From Clostridiaceae bacterium (lineage in GTDB: Bacteria > Bacillota > Clostridia > Saccharofermentanales > UBA5734), in assembly GCA_012511525.1 (NCBI GenBank), contig JAAZFW010000200.1:1-5218 (forward strand): a DNA stretch of 5,218 bases. Reading direction: 5' to 3'. The notes beneath the pieces were generated by a model. It did no database searches and was not told the origin of the DNA. It saw only the letters and a list, made by a program, of their open reading frames with translations. Positions 1-5,218 of the stretch are shown here, one piece after another. The translations under genes were made by a program, and so were the position numbers. The number at the start of each line of letters is the position of its first letter. Within the stretch, counting starts at the first letter, position 1.

Positions 1-779
1 GCCTGGGGCCAGCGGCCGTCGTGGCCTTTCTGGTTCCAGCCGACCAGGCAGATCTGTGCCTTGTCGATGCCCGCTTCAGCCAACTGGTCGAGCAAGTCCT
101 CGACCTGGCGGAAGGTCATCGCCACGTGCATGGGCGGTTCCGTCGTCACGGTCTGCTCCAGGACCGGCGAGGGAACCGGTTTCCAGCCGAGCCGGATCCG
201 GATCTCGACCGCCTGGACGGCATAGGCCAACTCGGGGTTGAGACGATCCTTGAGCGGCTTGACGATGCCCCGATCAAGCTGCATCTGCCGGAAGCGGCGG
301 GCCATGCCGGCGTAGGTGGCGTCTTGGCCCGACAGGGGGATAAACTGGATGCTGAGGTCTTCGTAGGGCGCGTCCCCATCGAGCTGGAAACGGGCAAAGA
401 TCCGGTAGCGGCCTCCTGTGACAGATGCGACAACCTCGAAATCGTAGGGCATGCCGGTGATGACCGCCAAAACGGCCTGGCCTTCCTGCCGGATACCAAA
501 AAACGGCAGGATGCAGCCGCTGGAGACAAATTCCGTGTCCGGCCGTTCGGTGAAAAGGCTGATAAAGCTGCCGCTCCAGCGATGGCCGTGCGGCACCACC
601 AGGTAGCCGTCGTCGCCGGCCCGGGCGGTCAGGTGATCCGGCATGAAGTCGACCGAAACCGCACCGGGCAAAATGGCTTCCCGGCGGAGCCGGGCGGTAT
701 AACCCGAGACCTGGTCGGTTATACTGACCGGCACGGGACGGCTGCTGCCGTCTGACAGGTGAATGGTAGCAAAATTCAT
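1..779 (-). CDS. Putative cytosolic glycoside hydrolase, N-terminal part (cut by left edge)
   Basis: The frame is open from the ATG at 779 to the window edge, giving 259 codons without a stop; the C-terminal part is missing. Residues 1 to about 150 look like a beta-rich domain with no signal peptide (start MNFATIHLSDGSS), so a cytoplasmic location is inferred. Next come a segment with YAGMARRFRQ (from residue 156) and a helix-then-strand unit ending in QICLVGWNQKGHDGRWPQ. The latter resembles the first strands of a TIM barrel with a GW-x-x-x-GHDG loop, as seen in putative glycoside hydrolases of the DUF5696/GH101-like kind. That family assignment is from memory of motifs, not from a search. 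The start is supported by a GAGGGGGAGG ribosome site 7 bases upstream and by an ATGA overlap with the preceding QueG-like gene, which makes it the fourth gene of that operon. Catalytic acids cannot be assigned because the barrel is mostly off-window. The hydrolase role is likely; the substrate is unknown. Confidence 0.6.
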   Translation of the reverse strand, partial: MNFATIHLSDGSSRPVPVSITDQVSGYTARLRREAILPGAVSVDFMPDHLTARAGDDGYLVVPHGHRWSGSFISLFTERPDTEFVSSGCILPFFGIRQEGQAVLAVITGMPYDFEVVASVTGGRYRIFARFQLDGDAPYEDLSIQFIPLSGQDATYAGMARRFRQMQLDRGIVKPLKDRLNPELAYAVQAVEIRIRLGWKPVPSPVLEQTVTTEPPMHVAMTFRQVEDLLDQLAEAGIDKAQICLVGWNQKGHDGRWPQ

Positions 780-1774
780 CGGCGTGCCTCCCCCTCGGTT
801 TCGATGCGCCAGGGCGCATGCTTGCGGAATGGTTCGCTGAAACGGCGTTTGAGCAACCCTTTTTCCTCCAGGTGGGCGTAACAGGCGCGGTCACAGGCCC
901 GGCCGCAGATTGAAGCGGTCAGCCCGTGGCGGCCCGGCGGGTAAAAACCGAGCCGGGGCAGAATCGCTTGAGCCTCCTGGGCGCTGAGTTTTCTTATGCC
1001 GGCGAGGATTTCTTCCCGGTTGGGCACGTCGTCCAGCGCGTCGGCCGGCATGAAGGGGTTGGTCGACCGGTTGCCCCCCTTGTAGTAGACGGCGCATTGC
1101 CAGCTGTCGAGCGGATGGACCTGGCTGGCCTGGCCCCCATAGACGCGCTCAACGGGGGTCTCGGCGAAAGCCTGGCCCGGGCAGGCCAGAAGGCATAAGC
1201 CGCACCGGTCGCAGAGGTGGGGGATGACGACCGGATCCGGCTCCAGCTCGGCGTTGGTCAGGATGAAGGCAAAGCGCTGGAACGGACCGAAATCGTCACT
1301 CAGCACGGCCCCGCTCAAGCCAACCTCACCCAGACCGGTGCAAATCGCGGCCTCGGTGAAATCGAGCTGAAGCTCCTGTTCGACACCCTTGGTGATTTTG
1401 CTGTCTTCCGTTTCGGGATTGGTCTGGTCCCGACCGGGCATCACGGTCTGGATGCGTTTTTGGATCACGGCTTCATAGCCGAAATCTTCGATCAGGCCGG
1501 CCAGGGCGAGCAGCTTTTCCGGCATGACCACTTCTTCGAGTGTCTCGACGCCGGTCGTGTAATACTGGTAAAAGGTCGATCCTTCTTCAATGCCCCGGAA
1601 CGAGCCGCGCAGGACGCGGAAACCCAGTCCGATCACCGTGCGCGCATCGGGATAGATTGAAGCAGGGTGCTGGCGCGGATGGTTCGCATCGAAGCGGTCG
1701 ATCCCGGAAAAGCCGACCAGGTCGGCACCAAGCTGCAGCGCGTATTGCCGGATGGCATCTTTGAGATCGTTCAT
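776..1774 (-). CDS. QueG-like iron-sulfur reductase paralogue C
   Basis: This is a 332-residue protein. Residues 1-110 match the N-terminal part of the QueG/reductive-dehalogenase-like superfamily (GADLVGFSGIDRF, then YPDARTVIGLGFRV). Residues 143-180 carry the superfamily core (ICTGLGEVGLSG, then FGPFQRFAFILTNAELEPDP). Cluster ligands visible are C188-x2-C191-x2-C194-x3-C198-P, C227 in WQCAVYY, and C290-x3-C294-x3-C298, eight in all and enough for two [4Fe-4S] clusters. In characterised QueG the N-terminal domain binds cobalamin and the clusters feed it electrons; that this protein does so is inference. It lacks the QueG 'GxDYH' segment (YYTTGVETLEE stands there) and ends just after the second cluster, without HEAT-like repeats. 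The start aligns with both sister proteins, overlaps the stop of gene B as ATGA, and has an AAGGGGT ribosome site. A longer in-frame reading (up to 2176) lies inside gene B and is rejected. Redox role confident; substrate unknown. Confidence 0.88.
   Translation of the reverse strand: MNDLKDAIRQYALQLGADLVGFSGIDRFDANHPRQHPASIYPDARTVIGLGFRVLRGSFRGIEEGSTFYQYYTTGVETLEEVVMPEKLLALAGLIEDFGYEAVIQKRIQTVMPGRDQTNPETEDSKITKGVEQELQLDFTEAAICTGLGEVGLSGAVLSDDFGPFQRFAFILTNAELEPDPVVIPHLCDRCGLCLLACPGQAFAETPVERVYGGQASQVHPLDSWQCAVYYKGGNRSTNPFMPADALDDVPNREEILAGIRKLSAQEAQAILPRLGFYPPGRHGLTASICGRACDRACYAHLEEKGLLKRRFSEPFRKHAPWRIETEGEARR
787..796 (-). promoter_or_regulatory. Ribosome binding site of the glycosidase-like gene
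   Basis: GAGGGGGAGG on the minus strand lies 7 bases before the ATG at 779, inside the end of gene C. It fixes the start of gene D and, with the ATGA overlap, supports coupled translation. Confidence 0.75.
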
Positions 1775-2769
1775 GGGCGCACCCCTTCCCGGATCGCCTG
1801 CAGCGCGGCTGCCCGGCGGTCCTCCAGCAGTCCTTTTTCCTTGAGATGGCTGTAGCAGGCCTGGTCGCAGGCCCGGCCGCACAGGCAGGCGACATAGCCG
1901 TACTGGGCCTGGGGCAGGAAATTGAGCTTGGGGTAAATATCCTTGGCGGTCTCTTCGCCGAACCGGAACCGACCGTCCCGGATGGCCTCGCGATCCGGGT
2001 GATCCGCCAGGAAATCCGGCGGCTGCAGCGGGTTGGCGCGGTGGGCGCCCCGGTAGTAGACGCTGCATTGCCAGCGGTCGTACGAACGGGTGGTGAACGT
2101 CTGACCGGCATACGTGACGTCCATGGGCTTGTCCCCGATGGCCTGGCCCGGGCAGGCGGCGGCGCAGGCGCCGCACTGGTCGCAGAGCGAAGCGGTAAAC
2201 GGTTCGTCGGCTTCGAGCGGCGCGTTGGTGATGATGAAGGCCAAACGCTGGAACGGCCCGAACGCGGTCGTTAGGAGCTGCCCGCGCCAGCTGGGCGAGC
2301 CAAGGCCGCAGATCACGGCCGCCTGGGTGAAGTCGATCAGGACATCGGGGGCGGGTTTGCCCGGCGCGACCGGGACCGCGCGGCGCAGCGAGATGTTTTC
2401 GGAGATCTCCGGGTTGGTGCCGTCGTCGTCGCGCGCGCGGATGTTGGGGCAGGTGCGCTGCGGGCAGGCCTCGTATCCCTCGTCCTCGATCAGGCGGCTG
2501 AGCTTCAGCAGCAGCAGGACGGTCAGCTCTTCGCTGATCGTCTTGGTGCCCAGGTAATTGGCCGCGTAACGCTGCGTGCCGGATTGCATGACCTGGTTCA
2601 GACCGCGGGGGATGCGCATCGCCAGGCCGATGATGGTCCGGGCGGTCGGCAGTATGAGGCGCGGGTCGTGTTCGGGGGCTGTTCCGGCAAAATGGCGTAT
2701 GTCCCCGATCCCGACGAGGTCGGCGCCGTACCGGCGGGCGGCTTCCTTGATTAATTGGCTTGTGAGCAT
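1771..2769 (-). CDS. QueG-like iron-sulfur reductase paralogue B
   Basis: This is a 332-residue protein, the same length as paralogue C and most similar to it (shared GRACD-x-ACY-x-HL-x-EKGLL near the end). The N-terminal QueG-like region includes GADLVGIGDIRHF and LPTARTIIGLAMRIPRG. Cluster ligands are C196-x2-C199-x2-C202-x3-C206-P, C235 in WQCSVYY, and C297-x3-C301-x3-C305. Extra cysteines at 102 and 107 (ACPQRTCPN), plus C295, are not shared with C. The conserved GLGE-[IV]-GLS loop of the sister proteins is replaced by GLGSPSWRG (residues 155-163), so the activity may differ or be lost. The C-terminal tail lacks the EPFRK motif seen in A and C. A perfect AGGAGG lies 8 bases before the ATG at 2769. 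The 66-residue upstream extension of the frame overlaps gene A, is low-complexity in appearance and is rejected. The gap to gene A is 25 bp; the stop overlaps the start of C. Substrate unknown. Confidence 0.88.
   Translation of the reverse strand: MLTSQLIKEAARRYGADLVGIGDIRHFAGTAPEHDPRLILPTARTIIGLAMRIPRGLNQVMQSGTQRYAANYLGTKTISEELTVLLLLKLSRLIEDEGYEACPQRTCPNIRARDDDGTNPEISENISLRRAVPVAPGKPAPDVLIDFTQAAVICGLGSPSWRGQLLTTAFGPFQRLAFIITNAPLEADEPFTASLCDQCGACAAACPGQAIGDKPMDVTYAGQTFTTRSYDRWQCSVYYRGAHRANPLQPPDFLADHPDREAIRDGRFRFGEETAKDIYPKLNFLPQAQYGYVACLCGRACDQACYSHLKEKGLLEDRRAAALQAIREGVRP
1781..1789 (-). promoter_or_regulatory. Ribosome binding site of paralogue C
   Basis: GGAAGGGGT on the minus strand lies 6 bases before the ATG at 1774, within the last codons of gene B. 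It supports the short 332-residue reading of gene C over the longer open frame. Confidence 0.65.
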
Positions 2770-2777
2770 ATCCTGGC

Positions 2778-2783
2778 CCTCCT
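2778..2783 (-). promoter_or_regulatory. Ribosome binding site of paralogue B
   Basis: A perfect AGGAGG on the minus strand lies 8 bases before the ATG at 2769, in the 25-bp gap after gene A. It decides the start of gene B. Confidence 0.8.
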
Positions 2784-2794
2784 GTCGTGAGCGC

Positions 2795-3862
2795 TCATCG
2801 GTCGATGTTCCAGCGGCGCAGCCCCTTGCGGAACGGCTCCTTGAACTTGCCCTTGAGGCAGCCGCCGCGTTCGAGCATATTGACACAGGCCCCGATGCAG
2901 CCGGCGCACTTGGCCATGTTGTAGCCGACCTGGGACGGGAAGTACGGGTCCAGCGTCGCATACACATTCAGCACTTCCTGCTCGTTGGCCTTGACCTCCG
3001 GGTGCTCGTAGATGCGCAGCTTGCCGTCGCGATGCTGGTCGAAAACCTCGGTTGGCACAAACGGGTCCTGCTTGCGGCCGGAATAGGTGTAATAGATGTA
3101 GCAGCGCCACTCGTCCAGCTTGGCCCAGGTCATCGGCTTGCCGCCGACCGTCACGGTGACGGTCTCCGTGTCGCTGAGGCAATGGCCGGGGCACTCCCGG
3201 ATACAGGCTTTGCACTTCAGGCAGAGGGGCTTGCCGCTGTACATCGGATCGGGCTCGATCGGCGCGTCGGTGAAGATGAAGGCGAAGCGCTGCATGGGGC
3301 CGAACTGGGGTGTCAGCAGCATTTTGCTAAGCCCGATCTCGCCCAGCCCGCAGGCGACGGCCGCCAGGCGGAAGTGGAATTGCAGGTCCGGCGCCTCCTG
3401 CTCGGGGGAGACGGGCCGGGTCGTCTGGACGGTCCGGTGATGGGCCGTGCGTGAACCGGTCTGCTGGTAGACGATCTGCTCTTCCGGCGACAAGGTGTTG
3501 CCCGGCGTCCCGTCCATGTCGGACACGCTGCCGCGCGCGCCGGTGTTGCGGTAGATCATGGCCTCATAGCCCTGGTCCTCGATGAACTTGCCCACCTCGT
3601 ACAGAATGGACGGGGCGTATGTTTCGTTGATCCCGCCGTAGGCCAGGGACGGATACTGGTAGAACTGGGTGCCTTCCTCAATCCCCCGCTGAACGCCGCG
3701 CGGCATCCGGAACGCCAGGCAGATCAGGCTGCGGGCGGCCGGGAAGACGAAGCGGGGGTCCATGGCCCGGGGCACACCTTCAAACCGGTTGAGATCGCCG
3801 AACCCGCATAGGTCGGCGCCGGATTCGAGGGCAAAGCGGCGGATGGCTTCCTTGTCGATCAT
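2795..3862 (-). CDS. QueG-like iron-sulfur reductase paralogue A, first gene of operon
   Basis: This is a 355-residue protein, the promoter-proximal gene of the operon and the most diverged of the three paralogues. It begins MIDKEAIRRFALESGADLCGFGDL, aligning with the starts of B and C. An insertion at about residues 112-155 accounts for the extra length. The superfamily core is at 171-205 (CGLGEIGLSK, FGPMQRFAFIFTDAPIEPDP). Cluster ligands are C214-x2-C217-x2-C220-x3-C224-P, C254 in WRCYIYY, and C319-x2-C322-x3-C326; the last group has x2 spacing where B and C have x3. Additional cysteines at 228 and 335 are private to A. The tail KEPFRKGLRRW is shared in kind with C (SEPFRKHAPW). No signal peptide, Tat motif or membrane segment is visible, so it is probably cytosolic and unlike respiratory reductive dehalogenases. 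The ribosome site is GCAGGTG, 4 bases from the ATG. It could be a partner subunit or a separate enzyme acting on a related substrate. Confidence 0.88.
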   Translation of the reverse strand: MIDKEAIRRFALESGADLCGFGDLNRFEGVPRAMDPRFVFPAARSLICLAFRMPRGVQRGIEEGTQFYQYPSLAYGGINETYAPSILYEVGKFIEDQGYEAMIYRNTGARGSVSDMDGTPGNTLSPEEQIVYQQTGSRTAHHRTVQTTRPVSPEQEAPDLQFHFRLAAVACGLGEIGLSKMLLTPQFGPMQRFAFIFTDAPIEPDPMYSGKPLCLKCKACIRECPGHCLSDTETVTVTVGGKPMTWAKLDEWRCYIYYTYSGRKQDPFVPTEVFDQHRDGKLRIYEHPEVKANEQEVLNVYATLDPYFPSQVGYNMAKCAGCIGACVNMLERGGCLKGKFKEPFRKGLRRWNIDR

Positions 3863-3886
3863 ATCGCACCTGCTTTCTCTGGTCGG

Positions 3887-3910
3887 CGCGCCTGCCGCAT
3901 CACAGGCGCG
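3887..3910. repeat. 8-bp perfect inverted repeat in the leader of the QueG-like operon
   Basis: CGCGCCTG (3887-3894) and CAGGCGCG (3903-3910) are exact reverse complements separated by 8 bases. The element lies between the predicted minus-strand start point (near 3921) and the gene A ribosome site. It could be an operator half-site pair for the divergent regulator or a stable hairpin in the 5' leader of the mRNA. It has no run of T after it on the minus strand, so it is not a classical terminator. Confidence 0.6.
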
Positions 3911-3927
3911 AAGTCTGACATAACATC

Positions 3928-3936
3928 ATTGTAGCA
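3928..3936 (-). promoter_or_regulatory. Predicted extended -10 promoter for the A-D operon
   Basis: Minus-strand TGCTACAAT gives a TACAAT -10 box (3933-3928) with the TGn extension. No good -35 lies at 17 bp; a TTGGAA (3959-3954) sits at a long 20-bp spacing. Transcription would begin near 3921, leaving a leader of about 59 bases before gene A. It is the best AT-rich box upstream of the operon. Confidence 0.55.
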
Positions 3937-4008
3937 AAGTGCCGGACGGCGGATTCCAAAATAAAGCCGGTTCCTTCCGGCAGAATTCGGAGAAAACCGT
4001 GCTGCGGG

Positions 4009-4045
4009 CCGGGCATGGTATAATGAAACATCAGGCGGTGCCCGG
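4009..4045. repeat. 7-bp inverted repeat flanking the regulator's -10 box
   Basis: CCGGGCA (4009-4015) and TGCCCGG (4039-4045) are exact reverse complements with a 23-bp spacer that contains the TATAAT box. Centre-to-centre distance is 30 bp, close to three helical turns. The right arm touches the ribosome site of gene E. An autoregulatory operator is possible, but in GC-rich DNA a 7-bp repeat can arise by chance. Confidence 0.35.
4016..4024 (+). promoter_or_regulatory. Predicted extended -10 promoter for the regulator gene
   Basis: TGGTATAAT combines a perfect TATAAT (4019-4024) with a TGn extension. The -35 region at 16-18 bp spacing is poor, as is common for extended -10 promoters. Transcription would start near 4031, giving a leader of about 26 bases. 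Confidence 0.7.
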
Positions 4046-4050
4046 GAGGT
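4044..4050 (+). promoter_or_regulatory. Ribosome binding site of the regulator
   Basis: GGGAGGT lies 6 bases before the ATG at 4057. It fixes the start and shows that no N-terminal DNA-binding domain has been missed upstream, since the promoter lies immediately before it. Confidence 0.75.
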
Positions 4051-4056
4051 GTCGGC

Positions 4057-5163
4057 ATGAAGGAATCCATCGCCTTGATCCTGGTTGAATCCAGTTTCAG
4101 GCAGGCGCATTGGTGGCAGGTCTACGAGCAGTCCCTGGCAGAGGAAATATCACGGCGCAGCCTGGATATTTCGTTTGTCTATGACAGCGCCATTCCGGAT
4201 GCGCAATCAGACGAGCCGCGTTTGGCGATCCTGTTCGGCACGACGGCCGGCTGGCTCTATGAGACGCTGGCTTTGTGCCGCCAGGCCCTTCTGAAGCCGG
4301 TCATTGTCAGTCCCGAACCCAAAGAGCCGGTCGCCGGCGCCAGCCTGGTCCTGCCCGATCGTGTCGGATCGACACACAAGCTGGTCGCCTACCTGGCATC
4401 TCACGGCAAGAGAAATCTGGCGATGTTCAATCCCCGACCGACATCGGCCAATGGTAAGCGGCGCGAAGAGGCCTTCCTGCAGGCGTGCCAGGACGAAGCG
4501 TGCGCAGGATTTGTCGTCGACGGGCCGGAACCGCGCACAAGCGCCGGGATCCTTGCCCGCCAGGCATCGTCGCTTGACGGCGTGGTCTGTGTCGATGATC
4601 TGGCTGCCGTCTTCTTGCTCGGCGAACTGGCAGAATCGGGCATCCAGGTGCCCGACCAGCTTTTCGTAGCCGGTTTCGGCGACTCGGTCCTGGCCCGCTA
4701 TGCCCGCCCGCCGCTGACAACGGTTACGCTGGATATGAGGGAGCTGGCCCGCCAGGCGATTGGTTGCGCGCTGTACCTGCACCGCAATCCGCGGACGATA
4801 TCCCTGAATTGCCTGGTGGCCAACCAGCTTGTGGTGCGCGAATCGACGGCGTTTTTGCCCGAAGGAACCGATCCGGCAGGCCAACTGGCCCTGCCGTCCC
4901 CGGACGAATATCCAGCTCCAAGACCGGACAGCCCGGAATTGAAGACGATCAGCTGCCTGGAAGCGTGCCTGTCACATGCCAACGAGATGGACCTGGCGAT
5001 TATGGACGCGCTGCGCTGCGGCACCAGTTGCCGAAAGATCGCCGGTCAGCTTTATGTTTCGGAAAGTACGGTCTATTACAGGATCGACCGGCTTTGCCAG
5101 TTTGCCGGCGTTGGCGGTCGGGACCTTTTTCTCGACCAGCTCAAGCGTTATACCCGCTGCTGA
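4057..5163 (+). CDS. LacI-type sensor regulator with C-terminal helix-turn-helix
   Basis: This is a 368-residue protein. Residues 4-265 form a LacI/GalR-type periplasmic-binding-protein fold: first strand IALILVESSF, then SHGKRNLAMFNPRPTSANGKRREEAFLQA in the usual second-subdomain place (115-143; the stretch is recognised by HGKRN and the RREEAF helix), VVCVDDLAAVFLL (176-188), VPDQLFVAGFGDS (198-210), PPLTTV (218-223) and the closing LVVRESTA (258-265). The usual N-terminal LacI helix-turn-helix is absent: the sensor begins at residue 4. After a proline-rich linker (about 270-295), residues 308-365 hold a helix-turn-helix of LuxR/PucR-like appearance (CRKIAGQLYVSESTVYYRID). Ligand binding, probably a sugar or small polar molecule, is inferred. 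Its divergence from the A-D operon across a gap with two promoters suggests that it controls that operon and perhaps itself; activator or repressor cannot be told. XylR of Escherichia coli offers a known parallel for sensor-first order, although its DNA-binding domain is AraC-type. Confidence 0.85.
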   Translation: MKESIALILVESSFRQAHWWQVYEQSLAEEISRRSLDISFVYDSAIPDAQSDEPRLAILFGTTAGWLYETLALCRQALLKPVIVSPEPKEPVAGASLVLPDRVGSTHKLVAYLASHGKRNLAMFNPRPTSANGKRREEAFLQACQDEACAGFVVDGPEPRTSAGILARQASSLDGVVCVDDLAAVFLLGELAESGIQVPDQLFVAGFGDSVLARYARPPLTTVTLDMRELARQAIGCALYLHRNPRTISLNCLVANQLVVRESTAFLPEGTDPAGQLALPSPDEYPAPRPDSPELKTISCLEACLSHANEMDLAIMDALRCGTSCRKIAGQLYVSESTVYYRIDRLCQFAGVGGRDLFLDQLKRYTRC

Positions 5164-5218
5164 TTGTTTCGTCTCCAGGCATGCGCGTCTGGTTGCGGCC
5201 GCCGGTCTTGGCGGCATA
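5141..5218 (-). CDS. GGDEF-domain protein, C-terminal 25 residues (cut by right edge)
   Basis: Reading leftward from the window edge, the frame gives YAAKTGGRNQTRMPGDE and stops at TGA (5143-5141). YAAK-x-x-GRNQ is the characteristic final stretch of GGDEF (diguanylate cyclase) domains, which usually end in ALY-x-AK-x-x-GRN. The catalytic GGDEF loop and any sensor domains lie off-window, so activity cannot be judged. The gene is convergent with the regulator and its last 23 bp overlap that gene's 3' end. It is probably unrelated in function to the redox operon. A competing minus-strand frame starting at 5217 has no recognisable features. Confidence 0.7.
   Translation of the reverse strand, partial: YAAKTGGRNQTRMPGDETISSGYNA

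Noticed and set aside
21..755. Long plus-strand open frame of 244 codons
   Set aside because: It is antisense to the glycosidase-like gene, whose minus frame gives a coherent protein with a ribosome site. Long antisense frames are expected in GC-rich coding DNA.
1170..2157. 17-base near-palindrome GCCTGGCCCGGGCAGGC found at 1170-1186 and 2141-2157
   Set aside because: Both copies encode the cluster motif ACPGQA in paralogues C and B, so protein conservation and shared descent explain the repeat.
2576..3454. Plus-strand open frame of 292 codons antisense to genes A and B
   Set aside because: It spans two well-supported minus-strand genes and the gap between them, and the translation shows no family motif.
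2795..3862. Calling gene A (or B or C) queG
   Set aside because: The fold and first cluster match, but the QueG DYH-type segment and C-terminal HEAT-like region are missing and there are three copies in a catabolic-looking operon.
3859..4110. Minus-strand frame of 83 codons ending at the start of gene A
   Set aside because: It begins antisense inside the regulator and runs across both predicted promoters; no recognisable motif or ribosome site.
5198..5215. Hairpin GCCGCC/GGCGGC as a terminator for the regulator
   Set aside because: It lies within the GGDEF coding sequence and is not followed by a T-run within the window.
4972..5217. Minus-strand frame of 81 codons at the right edge
   Set aside because: The neighbouring frame gives the GGDEF ending YAAKTGGRNQ, whereas this one has no features and lies antisense to the regulator's helix-turn-helix.

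Overview
The window looks like a catabolic or accessory locus from a GC-rich bacterium. Four genes read leftward as one operon, a divergently transcribed regulator lies on the other side of a 194-bp gap, and the tail of an unrelated gene sits at the right edge. Four oxygen-sensitive-type iron-sulfur motifs per cluster gene set, together with strong AGGAGG-like ribosome binding sites, suggest an anaerobe, perhaps a GC-rich Bacillota lineage. Nothing in the window fixes the phylum, so that is a weak inference.

Minus strand, in transcription order: gene A (3862-2795), gene B (2769-1771), gene C (1774-776) and gene D (779 to the left edge, incomplete). A, B and C are tandem paralogues of the QueG (epoxyqueuosine reductase)/reductive-dehalogenase-like superfamily. 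Each has an N-terminal QueG-like domain and eight cysteines laid out for two [4Fe-4S] clusters. All three lack the QueG 'DYH'-type segment and the C-terminal HEAT-like region, so they are probably not tRNA-modification enzymes. Gene D is the N-terminal 259 residues of a cytosolic protein with a beta-rich N-terminal part followed by the start of what looks like a glycoside-hydrolase TIM barrel. B/C and C/D overlap by ATGA, which suggests translational coupling and a shared task.

Plus strand: gene E (4057-5163) encodes a regulator with a LacI/GalR-type sugar-binding sensor but no N-terminal helix-turn-helix. A helix-turn-helix lies at the C-terminus instead. The divergent arrangement suggests that E controls the A-D operon in response to a small ligand, perhaps a sugar or glycoside. 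The gap holds two outward-facing extended -10 promoters and two inverted repeats that are operator candidates.

Right edge, minus strand: the last 25 codons of a gene whose product ends like a GGDEF (diguanylate cyclase) domain. Its 3' end overlaps the 3' end of gene E by 23 bp.

The most interesting point is the combination: three linked, diverged, non-canonical QueG-like redox proteins coupled to a putative glycosidase under a sugar-sensor regulator of inverted architecture. A reductive step acting on a glycoside or its aglycone is a plausible but unproven reading.
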